64,000 nt of DNA from Sphaerulina vaccinii (taxonomy: Eukaryota > Ascomycota > Dothideomycetes > Mycosphaerellales > Mycosphaerellaceae). Within the stretch, counting starts at the first letter, position 1. Every line of letters begins with the position of its first letter. Below the pieces are notes generated by a model, which worked only from the letters and a program-made list of their open reading frames with translations, was not told where the DNA came from and did not search any database. Positions 9,283-17,948 of the stretch are shown here, piece by piece. The translations under genes were made by a program, and so were the position numbers. The stretch spans positions 372,001 to 436,000 of the forward strand of contig JAKUDP010000001.1 in the NCBI GenBank assembly GCA_022570795.1, written 5' to 3'.

Positions 9283-11490
9283 TCAAGTCCAATGACAGAC
9301 GTATCTCCAAGGAAGCGACGACATGCGAGACACTTGCAGAGTGTTGGCGGCTGTCGCTCTTTCGGCTGTAGCCATCGATGGGTCGGCCGCAAGAGTACCT
9401 GGAGTTGCAACCTCTTCGCCATAACCACCATACTCCAACATATTAGTAGCAGCCTGCACAACTTTCGGTGCTAGAATCTCTGGAGTTGCGACCTCTTTTT
9501 CGACAAGATCGCCATTACCATCGGAGCGCGCGTCTATAGGCTCTGCTAGACTTGGAGGCAGTTGGAGAGCGCAGACGCTCGCTCCTTTTCCAGCTGTGGC
9601 CATCGATGGCATGTCGGCAAGAGTCACCTGGGTTGCGCCCTCCTGATGACTACCAGTCTCCAGAATGTCAGCCTGCACAGCTTTCGATGCGAGAACCTTC
9701 GAATCTGCATCCGTTTCTTTGGCATGATCACCAGTCCCACTGGATTGCTCGCCTAAAAAATCTAGTAAGAGTCGTGGGGATGACGCCTTGGTCGGGAGCG
9801 CTTCTTTGCTGGCAGCTGGGATTACCAGGGCTCTGCTGTATACAAGCATCGCATCTTCGGTCCACCTCTGGATCTCTGGGAGGAGGGCATACAGGACACG
9901 TCTGTCGTCAGCATTCGAGTCTCCATTGACATCATATCGCAGCCGGTGATGGTCGTCTGTGTTGAGCGAGGCGCCTGCCTTTGGCCACATCACCTCGTAT
10001 GGTCCCATGTCAGAAGACTTCATGACCTGATGGAGCGTGATAGCGGCAGCGAATGCTTCTTCGAGATACTCGCTCCAGTGCTTGTACTCAAGGCGCTCTT
10101 CTTGCTCCTTGCGCACCGAAAGCTTCTGCAGGTGAGGTTGCAGAGTCATGACGGCAGCTCCGCACAACTCCATGGCATATCTGCCAACTTTGATCTTCTG
10201 GTATTCCGGATCGGACGCCTGCCTACACGCCATCTCCTTCAGCAACTCAATTGGTCTGTGTCCACGAGCGACCATAGCCGCATTGAAGTACTTCTCGTTG
10301 GCGCCAAGAAGCTCTCTCATTCCGAATTGAACATCCTGGGAAGAGTCCTGGTCGAAGACTGCCTCATAAAGTGCTGCGCCAAATAGCGCTTGTAATACGT
10401 AGATCTGCTTCAGCACAGGTCCCTGGTCCTGCACGTCGCAGATATAGATTCGCCATCTATGGCCGAAGACTCGCTTGTACAAAGCATCGAGCTCTGGCTC
10501 CGGATCGGGCACGAACTTTGCAGGTGCCATGTCGGCTCTGTTCTTCTCCTGAAAGTATGCGAGCGTCGCCTCCCAGATCCGCGACTCGATCTTCTTCATC
10601 TTGTTCTCAACCCAGTCCTGGTGTGGTATGACCATGGTATCATCATTAATGGTGATCGCTTGTTTCGGTCGAGCTGCCGCAGTTCGCAGGATTGTGATTG
10701 CACGAGTAGGCTGCTCCTGGCTGCGATGCGCGATCTGCTTCCCTCCAACAACTTCCGGCTCGCTCGCCGCCTTTCTGCCTCCTTGGTCGTGTCCTATGTT
10801 CGCCGACTTTTCCTGACCACTGACCGTCCTGGGCGCTTCTGTGCTCGAAAACTCCGAGGTCGACATATGCTCGAGCTTCAATCGCTTCTTCACCTGCGCA
10901 TCCGCGACTCCCAAGCGCTCCTTCATCTGCACATCGGCAAGATCATCCGCTGTCTCTGATCTGGTCTCCTCTCGCTTGCGCTTCCGGGACTGCTCGATGC
11001 TTCCAGCGATCTCCTGCTGCTTCTGCTGGCCTTGCGATCTGGCTGCGGCTGTTCTTGACGAAGTTCTGACCTGGCCACCCTTTGTTGGCTCGTAGTCATC
11101 ATCCTCGTCGTCAGGTGTCAAGTCGAACTCTACGCGCTGCAAATACTCAGGCTGGAACGCATTCGTGCCAGAGTAGAATACTACGGAGAAGTCCGGCGTT
11201 GTTGGCATTGGCTTTCTATTTCTCCCGGATCCTGTCATGACCTCTGCGGTCCGTTTTCCGTACTCTTTGAAATCGCGAATGAGCTTGTTCCGCAGTCGAT
11301 TGGCTTCCGCTTCGATCCCGTCTTCTGAAAGACCTTGAGGATGCTTCTCTTCCACCAGCCGTCGCAGCAGTTGCATCTGAGAGTCCTTCGTTTTGCGTTC
11401 CTCCTCAGGGTCATCGTTTATTGCACGCAACACACCTGCAAGATCTGGCAAGTCGTGCTGTGACTTTTGTGGCTTCGGATGCGACGCCAT
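9283..11490 (-). CDS. Unknown 735-aa protein with C-terminal duplicated module
   Basis: One uninterrupted frame from ATG 11490. I do not recognise the family. Residues 1-110 are helical and charged. About 140-270 is disordered and basic with a likely nuclear signal (SRKRKREE). About 285-570 looks globular: it starts with AITINDDTMVIPHQDW, then a region rich in aromatic and charged residues (YKRVFGHRWRIYICDV, YNAAMVARGHRPIELLKEM-like) ending with LLPEIQRWTEDAMLVYSRAL. The last 150 residues hold two copies of an Ala/Val/Thr-rich module about 76 aa apart (SKAVQADILE / PKVVQAATNMLE; DMPSMATAGKGAS / ADPSMATAERATA). It is divergent from the Hsp70-like gene across 264 nt. Probably lineage-specific; the continuous frame and coherent composition are the support. 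Confidence 0.6.
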   Translation of the reverse strand: MASHPKPQKSQHDLPDLAGVLRAINDDPEEERKTKDSQMQLLRRLVEEKHPQGLSEDGIEAEANRLRNKLIRDFKEYGKRTAEVMTGSGRNRKPMPTTPDFSVVFYSGTNAFQPEYLQRVEFDLTPDDEDDDYEPTKGGQVRTSSRTAAARSQGQQKQQEIAGSIEQSRKRKREETRSETADDLADVQMKERLGVADAQVKKRLKLEHMSTSEFSSTEAPRTVSGQEKSANIGHDQGGRKAASEPEVVGGKQIAHRSQEQPTRAITILRTAAARPKQAITINDDTMVIPHQDWVENKMKKIESRIWEATLAYFQEKNRADMAPAKFVPDPEPELDALYKRVFGHRWRIYICDVQDQGPVLKQIYVLQALFGAALYEAVFDQDSSQDVQFGMRELLGANEKYFNAAMVARGHRPIELLKEMACRQASDPEYQKIKVGRYAMELCGAAVMTLQPHLQKLSVRKEQEERLEYKHWSEYLEEAFAAAITLHQVMKSSDMGPYEVMWPKAGASLNTDDHHRLRYDVNGDSNADDRRVLYALLPEIQRWTEDAMLVYSRALVIPAASKEALPTKASSPRLLLDFLGEQSSGTGDHAKETDADSKVLASKAVQADILETGSHQEGATQVTLADMPSMATAGKGASVCALQLPPSLAEPIDARSDGNGDLVEKEVATPEILAPKVVQAATNMLEYGGYGEEVATPGTLAADPSMATAERATAANTLQVSRMSSLPWRYVCHWT
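9350..9710 (-). repeat. Degenerate tandem duplication, 228-nt period, inside the 735-aa gene
   Basis: The string gccatcgatgg occurs at 9371 and again at 9599. Flanking sequence matches imperfectly at the same 228-nt offset (gagt.acctgg.gttgc, cagcctgcaca.ctttcg). The offset is a multiple of three, so the protein gains a second 76-aa module without a frame change. Confidence 0.6.
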
Positions 11491-11754
11491 GATGTTGTTG
11501 AACGTGGCGAGGATGGCTTGACAACTATGTTTTCAGTGAAGCTTGCAGAGCAAAGTTCTTGTTGGGACCCCTGTTTTCCGCTTCACTCGAAGTGCGCCTC
11601 AAAGCTCACTTCGGCATGGAACTCCGCTACAATAGACACTTCCATTGTGGACAGCTTACAATTACATTGGCCTTCAATTGCAGCTTCTTCCACTACAAAT
11701 TACACATTCTATCCGCCACGCAGCACCTGCTACCACATCGCCTACTGTAACAAC
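11491..11754. promoter_or_regulatory. Shared intergenic region of a divergent pair
   Basis: 264 nt lie between the start of the leftward 735-aa gene and the rightward Hsp70-like gene. The rightward frame remains open upstream to an ATG at 11467, but that extension has leader-like composition, and ATG 11755 (aacaacatgag) starts where conserved sequence begins. The short distance makes a bidirectional promoter plausible. Confidence 0.4.
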
Positions 11755-13683
11755 ATGAGTTCAGTTATGGACAAGCACCAGATAGATGTGGCCGTGACTT
11801 CAGATACGGACGAGGACCAGCTGGATATGGCCATTGACTGGGGAACGTATAAGTTTGTTGTTGGCTTCACCATCTCTCGAAACGGCGTCAGAAGTGCGCC
11901 AAAGCCTCTCATGATTAACGAGCGGACATTCGAGGTTCGCATGATGGCTACCTGGATAGATGGACGCTTCGTACACGGCCACGAGCTCCAGCAATTGTCC
12001 GCCAAGAGAAAGGACCTCAAGATCATAGACTTCTTCAAGCTGCCACTGTATCGAGGGCCGGAGACGTCAGAAATCACTAGAAAGGTCGAAGCCAGTCTAG
12101 CTACACTACCCGGCAACAAGACTCTGGACATGCTCATCACCGAGCACCTCGCAGCTGTGGTGGAGGACGCCAAAACCGCACTTCGAAAGTCCCCACTGAA
12201 AGTAGACTACCGAGACGATCCTGAAAGGCTCGAAAGGCTCCTCGAGAATATTCGAGTTCGTATCACAATCCCACAAATGTGGACTCCAGATGCGAAGCGA
12301 CGAATGCAGACTGCTGCTAAGTATGCAGGTATTCGAGTTGCTGTGCTCTCGTACGAACCACAATGTGCGCTCGCGTACCTGATCAACATGGCCGCTCAGA
12401 GCAAAGTACAGATTGGTCCTCTAAAGAAAGGTGACAGCATCCTCGTTGCTGATTTAGGCTCGGGCACTGGCGACTTCGTTCGATACAAGCTTGAAGACGA
12501 CTTGAGTATCGACAGCCGGCTGAAATGCATGGGTCGGTCTAGCGGTGAAATATGTGGGTCCTTCAAGGTCGACGAGGCGTTGCTGGAGAGTCTAAAGAGG
12601 AGGCAAGGAACCGAGTGGTACGAGAAAGTGAGGGCACGTCTGGATCTTGACGCCGATGACTTCGAGAGACGAGTACTGGTAGCCATCGAAGAGGCCAAGC
12701 AAAAGTTCGGAAGAGACGACGAGGACTTTACCACAGCGAACATCAATGGCGTTGGTGGGGAGTTTCAGTCTTTTCAGTTCCGACGAGTTGACTTCTATGA
12801 GGCATTCGAGCCCGTGGTCGCCAAGATCATCGTGGAGATCGACAAGCACAGTGAGCGCGTCATGCCAACAGTCATCCAAATCACAGGAGGGTTCTCGAAA
12901 TGTCGGTATCTGATGGATAAGTTGCGCCATCGGTACGAAAAACTTGGTTCCATCGTCGTCCGGCCATACGAGACTGATACAGGAGACTCCTTCCCAGTAG
13001 TATTGGGCGCTCTTTTACGCTACTCCAACATCACGATCCCGAGACTACCATCACAGTACGGCTACGCAATTCGACAGAGAGAGGTGTTCGACGAGGACCT
13101 ACACGTAGAGGCGTACAGTGTCACGGAGGATTTCGACGGATCACTAGATTACGATTACAAGCCGTGGGTCCAATTTGATCCATACGATGATGAAGTAAGC
13201 GTGGTTGACGATCGCCTTCGTACCATCATTCAAATGGATCAAGTCCTCGACCCAGGCGAGACAGTTGTTGAAAAGGTCACACACAATTACTGGATACCGT
13301 GTGACAGTCCGCACATTACGATCGAGGCCGTTTACCTAACCAAGAAATTCGACGACCATATGTGGGCCATGAAGGAGACAGATGTGGAGGACGTATACGT
13401 CTTCAGAGCGGGAGTCCATCCATGGGCATCTGTCGAGATACCTATCGACAAGGGCGAGCTCGAGGGTAAAGGCTTCGAAGAGGTCATTCAAGACGGCAAG
13501 AAGTACTGGAAGCTCGAGGTGCAAGTAACGCTGCAGAACGCCGAGAGTGCTGTGCAGATTGGCGTGTGGGTCATGAAGCCTCCTGCGTACACGGGCAAAG
13601 CTGAATCTGGCTTGCCGCGTGGTGTGGCCTTCAAGGTGAAGGAGACTCTTTGGGAGGCGACCCACTCGCCATTTGTGCTTTGA
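11755..13683 (+). CDS. Hsp70/HSPA12-like actin-fold ATPase
   Basis: Single exon, 642 aa from ATG 11755. The ATP-binding fold of the Hsp70/actin superfamily is recognisable: phosphate-1 loop AIDWGTYKFVVGF (residues 26-38), phosphate-2 loop LVADLGSGTGDFVRYK (about 230) and an adenosine-type loop ITGGFSKCRYL (about 380). SYEPQCALAYL before phosphate-2 is typical of fungal HSPA12-like proteins. After the ATPase part there is no canonical Hsp70 substrate domain. Instead a roughly 200-aa beta-rich tail ends in LWEATHSPFVL. These proteins are abundant and mostly uncharacterised in filamentous fungi. A decayed relative and a second 3' fragment follow directly downstream, so this is the surviving member of a local array. 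Function beyond nucleotide binding is unknown. Confidence 0.85.
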   Translation: MSSVMDKHQIDVAVTSDTDEDQLDMAIDWGTYKFVVGFTISRNGVRSAPKPLMINERTFEVRMMATWIDGRFVHGHELQQLSAKRKDLKIIDFFKLPLYRGPETSEITRKVEASLATLPGNKTLDMLITEHLAAVVEDAKTALRKSPLKVDYRDDPERLERLLENIRVRITIPQMWTPDAKRRMQTAAKYAGIRVAVLSYEPQCALAYLINMAAQSKVQIGPLKKGDSILVADLGSGTGDFVRYKLEDDLSIDSRLKCMGRSSGEICGSFKVDEALLESLKRRQGTEWYEKVRARLDLDADDFERRVLVAIEEAKQKFGRDDEDFTTANINGVGGEFQSFQFRRVDFYEAFEPVVAKIIVEIDKHSERVMPTVIQITGGFSKCRYLMDKLRHRYEKLGSIVVRPYETDTGDSFPVVLGALLRYSNITIPRLPSQYGYAIRQREVFDEDLHVEAYSVTEDFDGSLDYDYKPWVQFDPYDDEVSVVDDRLRTIIQMDQVLDPGETVVEKVTHNYWIPCDSPHITIEAVYLTKKFDDHMWAMKETDVEDVYVFRAGVHPWASVEIPIDKGELEGKGFEEVIQDGKKYWKLEVQVTLQNAESAVQIGVWVMKPPAYTGKAESGLPRGVAFKVKETLWEATHSPFVL

Positions 13684-13799
13684 GATTGAGAAGGACATAC
13701 AGGTGGAATAAGGTCAGGATAGGATAGCTTCGGATGCATAGAATGGGACAATGATATATTTCCTTGTGATTCAAATGACCATTTTCACGAGTTCATTAC

Positions 13800-14950
13800 C
13801 AGCTATGAACTGGAGAAACAAGCCGCAGGATGCCACGATTTCTCGGACATCATCTTCGACATCTTCAAGCTGGTTCTGTATCCGAAACAATCAGCTGTGA
13901 CCAAACGCGCTGTATGTGTACTTGCCGAGATGCCGGGGAAGCGAACAGTGGAAATGCTCATGACTGAGCAGCTCAGAGACGTCATCAAAGATTGCAAAGA
14001 CGCTATCGTTAGGGACGCGCAATCCCATATCGCACCAGTCGAGCTTCAGCAAGCTATCGAGAATATTCCAGTGCGTATCAAAGTCTCGGCAATAGGCTCT
14101 AGCCGCCTTGTGTGAGACAAGGAGTGCAACGGCCGGCGCGAGATGCAGGTATCAACATACATGTCCTTGCATCAGAGCCACAATGTGCCCTCGCGTATCT
14201 CATATACAAACAAAAAGAGTCCGACCTTGGGCAGTTGCACCTGGGCATAGGTCACCACATACTAGTGGCAGACTTTGGATGCGGCACGGGAGATGTTGTT
14301 ATATACAAGCTCCTCGCTCGTACGCACTCCAAGGTACCCAGATCCAAGCCGGGCCAGTTTGCCAGGCACGTAGGCATTTCAGAGACGCCATTGAGAATCC
14401 TCTTAGTGTCTCCTCTCTCAGACGCATGCCGTGCTGCTTGGCTCAACTCCAGACCAGTCGACCAGGAAGCCAGTGGAACTGGAGACAACCCGAAATCCTG
14501 CTGCCCTCTCCTCATACCTAGGCATACCGCGCTATTCAGATCGCGAACAGACCAGTGTGGCACGGAGGCAAATTCTTCGGAGACGTTTGAAGAGTACTAT
14601 GCCAACTTATCTTAGGGCACCGCCCTACGCGTTGAAGCTGGTTCATTGTAAGAATGCCGAGTATGCCTTGCGCAGAAGGAATGCAAATATGGATGACATC
14701 GCAGATATCTTTAGCGAAGGCTAGGCTCGAGGTAGAAGGTTTTTCCACGATCGTGACTGGTGGTGAGAGGTACTGGAGTATTGAGGGACGCTTGACGTAC
14801 AAGTATGATGGAAATGACCTCCAGATCGGTGTCCAGGTCCTAAATCCTGTCCGAGAGGGCGAGGAAGAAGATGAAGCGGGCAGACTTGTTTGCATTGAGC
14901 TCTGGGACAAGATATGGGAGGCGAAGCACAATAACTTTGTCCAGTGAAGA
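13800..14950 (+). pseudogene. Decayed tandem copy of the Hsp70-like gene
   Basis: Frames in different phases line up, in order, with the intact upstream gene. 13803-14100 matches the segment from HELQQL through the lobe before phosphate-2 (EMPGKRTVEMLMTEQL versus TLPGNKTLDMLITEHL; IENIPVRIKV versus LENIRVRITI). 14140-14330 retains ASEPQCALAYLI and ILVADFGCGTGDVVIYKL. 14725-14947 retains the tail (GFSTIVTGGERYWSIEGRL, DLQIGVQVLNP, IWEAKHNNFVQ, stop). The N-terminus with phosphate-1 and much of the middle are missing, and frame changes and stops separate the blocks. Total length is about 1.15 kb against 1.93 kb. The changes are indels and deletions without AT enrichment, so repeat-induced point mutation is not the obvious cause. 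Confidence 0.8.
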
Positions 14951-14952
14951 AG

Positions 14953-15090
14953 CAATGGCTTGCCGTGAAGTGTGGGCTTCGGGTCGCGGAGGCTCTATCC
15001 AAGCTACTCACTCGCCGTTCGTGCTCAAAAATGGATGTAATAGGTGGGTTGCAATTAGGATAAGGTAGTGTTGGATGTATAGAAGTAGGT
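14953..15090 (+). pseudogene. 3' remnant of a third Hsp70-like copy
   Basis: Immediately after the stop of the decayed copy, about 140 nt again resemble the end of the intact gene plus its 3' flank. GGCTTGCCG..GTGTGG.CTTC is followed by a readable ATHSPFVL (15001-15027), then downstream sequence like 13690-13745 (AGGATAAGGTAGTGTTGGAT versus AGGATAGGATAGCTTCGGAT, then GATGTATAGAA). Only the last 25 or so codons and the trailer survive. This implies at least three tandem units once existed. Confidence 0.65.
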
Positions 15091-15430
15091 ACTGGGAGGT
15101 GTTCTCACTTCTGACTTGTTTGTTCCTTACCAGACGACTTGCATGCCTTGACCGAACCTCTCTCTGTCTGCGCGGCAACCACGGCCATCGGCCGGCATAC
15201 AATATCTCGAGCACTGCCTTGATAGCCATGTCAGAGAAAGTATCACGATTGACTCGTGAGGTCGAAGTCGGCAGCAGACTCCCGCTTCTTGCGCTTCTTG
15301 TGCTTGGCAAGGATTGTCTCCAACCGTGCCATCCGAGGTCTACGAGATCAACGTAGATGGAGCATAAACATCAGTATATCACAATGCCACAGAAACGTAG
15401 GTTACCTGCTCAAGTATAATATCTCCCACC
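15091..15430. other. Intergenic upstream of the acyl-CoA dehydrogenase
   Basis: No convincing gene. Frames of 93-100 codons occur on both strands but lack recognisable sequence. It probably contains the dehydrogenase promoter, with the leader ending in ctcccaccATG. Confidence 0.4.
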
Positions 15431-16794
15431 ATGAACTTCGACATTCCACAAGATCTGGTTGACTATCTAGCACGCCTCGACGACTTCATCGAACGCGAGA
15501 TCAAGCCTCTGCAAGCTCAAGACGACAACGAGCGGTTTTTCGATCATCGTAGAGAACATTCGCGTACAGATTGGGACAATGGAGGTTTGCCGCGAGAAGA
15601 GTGGGAGCAGTTGCTGAAGGAAGCGACGCGCAGAGCAGATAAGGCCGGCTTCTTTCGCTTCAGCTTGCCTAAGCAGTATGGCGGACAGAACACAGCTTCA
15701 GGACGAGGCTCGAATCTATGGATGGCTGTTATCAGAGAACACCTCGCGGGGAAGGGTCTCGGATTGTTCAACGACTTACAGAATGAGCACTCTGTCTGCG
15801 GCAACTTCCCAGATGTTATCATGGTGCAGCACTTCGGCAACGAACAACAGAAGAAAGAGTTGATCGAGGGACGTCTTGCTGGCAAGGTGCGAATCACGTT
15901 TGGCTTGACTGAGCCCGGGCACGGTAGCGATGCCACCTTCATGTCTACCAGAGCTGAGAAGCAGGCTGATGGCTCCTACATCATCAATGGCGGCAAAATG
16001 TGGCAGACTGGAATGCACAAAGCTACAAACTGCTTCATCTTTGCTCGTACGAGTGGCAAAGATGGTAGCGCGAAGGGCATCACATGCTTCAATGTCCCCA
16101 GCAATAGCCCTGGACTGAAGGTGGAGTCTTACGAATGGACCTTGAATATGCCTACTGACCACGCAACTGTATCGCTCACCAATGTCCGCGTGCCTGCATC
16201 TGCCATAGTCGGACCACCTGATCAGGGTCTTTCCATAGCGCAAGCGTTCGTGCACGAGAACAGGATTCGACAGGCAGCTTCCTCACTTGGCGCCGCAGTA
16301 TATTGTGTTAACCAATCAGTGGAGTATGCTCGAAAGCGGAAACCATTTGGCAAACCTCTGGCGGCGAATCAAGCGATCCAGTTTCCACTCGTTGAGCTTG
16401 CCACACAATGCGAAATGCTTCGCCTACTTATCAGAAAGACTGCTGTCGATATGGACAACATGGAGCACAAAGAGGTTGAGCAAAAGATCAGTGACAAAGT
16501 CAGCATGTGCAACTACTGGGCGAACAGGCTGTGTACACAAGCCGCTGACAGAGCGATTCAGACGTTTGGTGGATGGGGCTACAGTAAGTGTTGAGCTGTA
16601 CTCTTTTGCTTGATCGATGGACTGACGAGATGAAAGGTCGCCATTACCCGTTTGAACATATCTGGAGGCATCATCGAAGATACAGGATCACAGAAGGAAG
16701 CGAAGAAATCCAGATGCGCAAAGTAGCAGGATATCTCTTCGGATTCGTAGGACCGCGCAAAGCAGAGATGGAACTGGCTGCAGCCAAATTGTGA
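15431..16794 (+). CDS. Acyl-CoA dehydrogenase with C-terminal AKL (peroxisomal signal)
   Basis: Two exons, 15431-16583 and 16637-16794, with a 53-nt intron (gtaagt..aaag); 436 aa, the usual family length. It should oxidise an acyl-CoA to the trans-2-enoyl-CoA using FAD. The N-terminal helical domain covers about residues 1-150. The flavin/substrate beta domain has FGLTEPGHGSDATFMST and GGKMWQTGMHKATNCFIF. The C-terminal helical domain has ENRIRQAASSLGAA, YARKRKPFGKPL, QTFGGWGYS and YRITEGSEEIQ. The divergent motifs suggest an ACAD10/11-like fungal branch rather than mitochondrial short/medium-chain enzymes. The last residues, AAAKL, end in a canonical PTS1 tripeptide and there is no obvious mitochondrial presequence, so peroxisomal location is likely. 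Substrate length is not deducible. Confidence 0.9.
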
Positions 16795-17125
16795 TGATGC
16801 TATCGATGCCATCAATGATACATCACCATCAATCCAGTGTGCACTCATGGTATCTATCTATACGTCATTCACGTTCTCTATCAAGGTGCTCAGGCTCCAA
16901 GTTGTGATACATATTGCCAGGGTCTCCCATGATATATCATTGGGCCGTGCTTGTCTCAAAAGATGGTGCATCCCGAAAGCGGAGTCAGCGCCAACTTCAC
17001 GTTTGCATTCGCGTCCTCCCACTTCCCCACTCTCACGTATACATCATCGTCGTCTTTGGTCTCTTGATTCCAATCCAACTGCTGTGTTCTCAGAGCGAAG
17101 ATCAACACTCATCTGGTACACTTTC
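16795..17125. other. Intergenic
   Basis: About 330 nt between the dehydrogenase and the SnoaL-like gene, mostly pyrimidine-rich promoter-like sequence before the 25-nt direct repeat. No gene seen. Confidence 0.4.
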
Positions 17126-17174
17126 GGAAAAGAAACGAAACTTCACTTACGGAAAAGAAACGAAACTTCACTTA
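17126..17174 (+). repeat. 25-nt direct tandem repeat just upstream of a start codon
   Basis: Two adjacent, effectively identical copies (17126-17150 and 17151-17174) of a unit starting GGAAAAGAAACGAAACTTCA lie 7 nt before ATG 17182. The second copy lacks only the last base. They probably sit in the 5' leader of the SnoaL-like gene. The perfect identity points to a recent duplication. Confidence 0.85.
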
Positions 17175-17181
17175 GAACAAC

Positions 17182-17583
17182 ATGTCTCTACACGACAGAA
17201 TTCTCGATCTCGAAGAGCAAACTTGGAGAGCCCTACAAACAGACGGGGCAGCCTTAGTCCCTTTCCTGAGCAAAGACTGCATCATGCAGTTTCCCATGGG
17301 ACTCAAAGTCACAGCCAAAACAGAGCCTTCAGTCTCCGATATCTTGCATTCGCCCGCTTTCGTGCCTTGGAAGAGCTTTCGGCTCAAGAATGTGGATGTT
17401 ACGCCAGTGGGTGCTGATGGAGCTGTGATTTCTTATCGGGCTATTGCTACAAGAGCATCAGCGGATCCGAAGGATAGTCGAGATGCTGAATTTGATGCTC
17501 TCTGTAGTAGTGTGTGGCGGAAGGATGGTGGGAGTTATTATATGTGTTTCCATCAGCAGACTATGACGGCGGAGGGTCTTTGA
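17182..17583 (+). CDS. SnoaL/DUF4440-like (NTF2-fold) small protein
   Basis: Single exon, 133 aa. The pattern is that of the DUF4440/SnoaL-like NTF2 fold: an N-terminal helix (ILDLEEQTWRALQTDGAALVPF), a strand with DCIMQFPMG, a middle helix (SVSDILHSPAFVPWKSFRL), then strands VDVTPVGADGAVISYRAIA and the terminal SSVWRKDGGSYYMCFHQQT. Such proteins form cone-shaped small-molecule pockets and range from isomerases to proteins of unknown role. No catalytic residues can be assigned. Its start follows a 25-nt duplicated leader sequence. The fold assignment is by pattern only. Confidence 0.75.
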   Translation: MSLHDRILDLEEQTWRALQTDGAALVPFLSKDCIMQFPMGLKVTAKTEPSVSDILHSPAFVPWKSFRLKNVDVTPVGADGAVISYRAIATRASADPKDSRDAEFDALCSSVWRKDGGSYYMCFHQQTMTAEGL

Positions 17584-17948
17584 AGTGTAGTGCAGGTGGT
17601 GTGAAGTTCTGGAGCAGACGATGCAGGTGAAGGCGAAGGGGGCGGTTAGAACTGAATGTAAGAATAGTCGAGGGAGAGGTTCTTGTGGCTTGACTGTGAG
17701 GTCGGTCAAAGGAGGAAGTCGCGGTAGGAAGTAAAACAGTCTGACCTCGGTCTGTATTCGCACAAAGACGAGCTGTGTAAATGCAGGGAAGCTGGAGTGA
17801 AGTTGATTTGTGCAGTAAGCTGCTGTGGCGTGGAACGCGTTAGACAAACACCTTCATGTTGACTTCACCTTAGAACCTCACCTCAGAGTCATCTCTCGCG
17901 CTCACCCACATACATCAACATTTTGTTGTCCCAATACCTACACAGAAG
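17584..17948. other. Intergenic
   Basis: 365 nt containing the 3' end of the SnoaL-like gene and the promoter of the zinc-finger gene. No gene or repeat seen. Confidence 0.4.

Noticed and set aside
11467..11754. 96-codon N-terminal extension of the Hsp70-like protein
   Set aside because: Leader-like composition (Cys/His/Ser with no conserved pattern), and it would overlap the start of the divergent gene. ATG 11755 fits the beginning of the ATPase fold.
13800..14950. A functional spliced second Hsp70-like gene
   Set aside because: The phosphate-1 region is absent, large internal segments are missing, and blocks occur in different frames without plausible splice sites between them.
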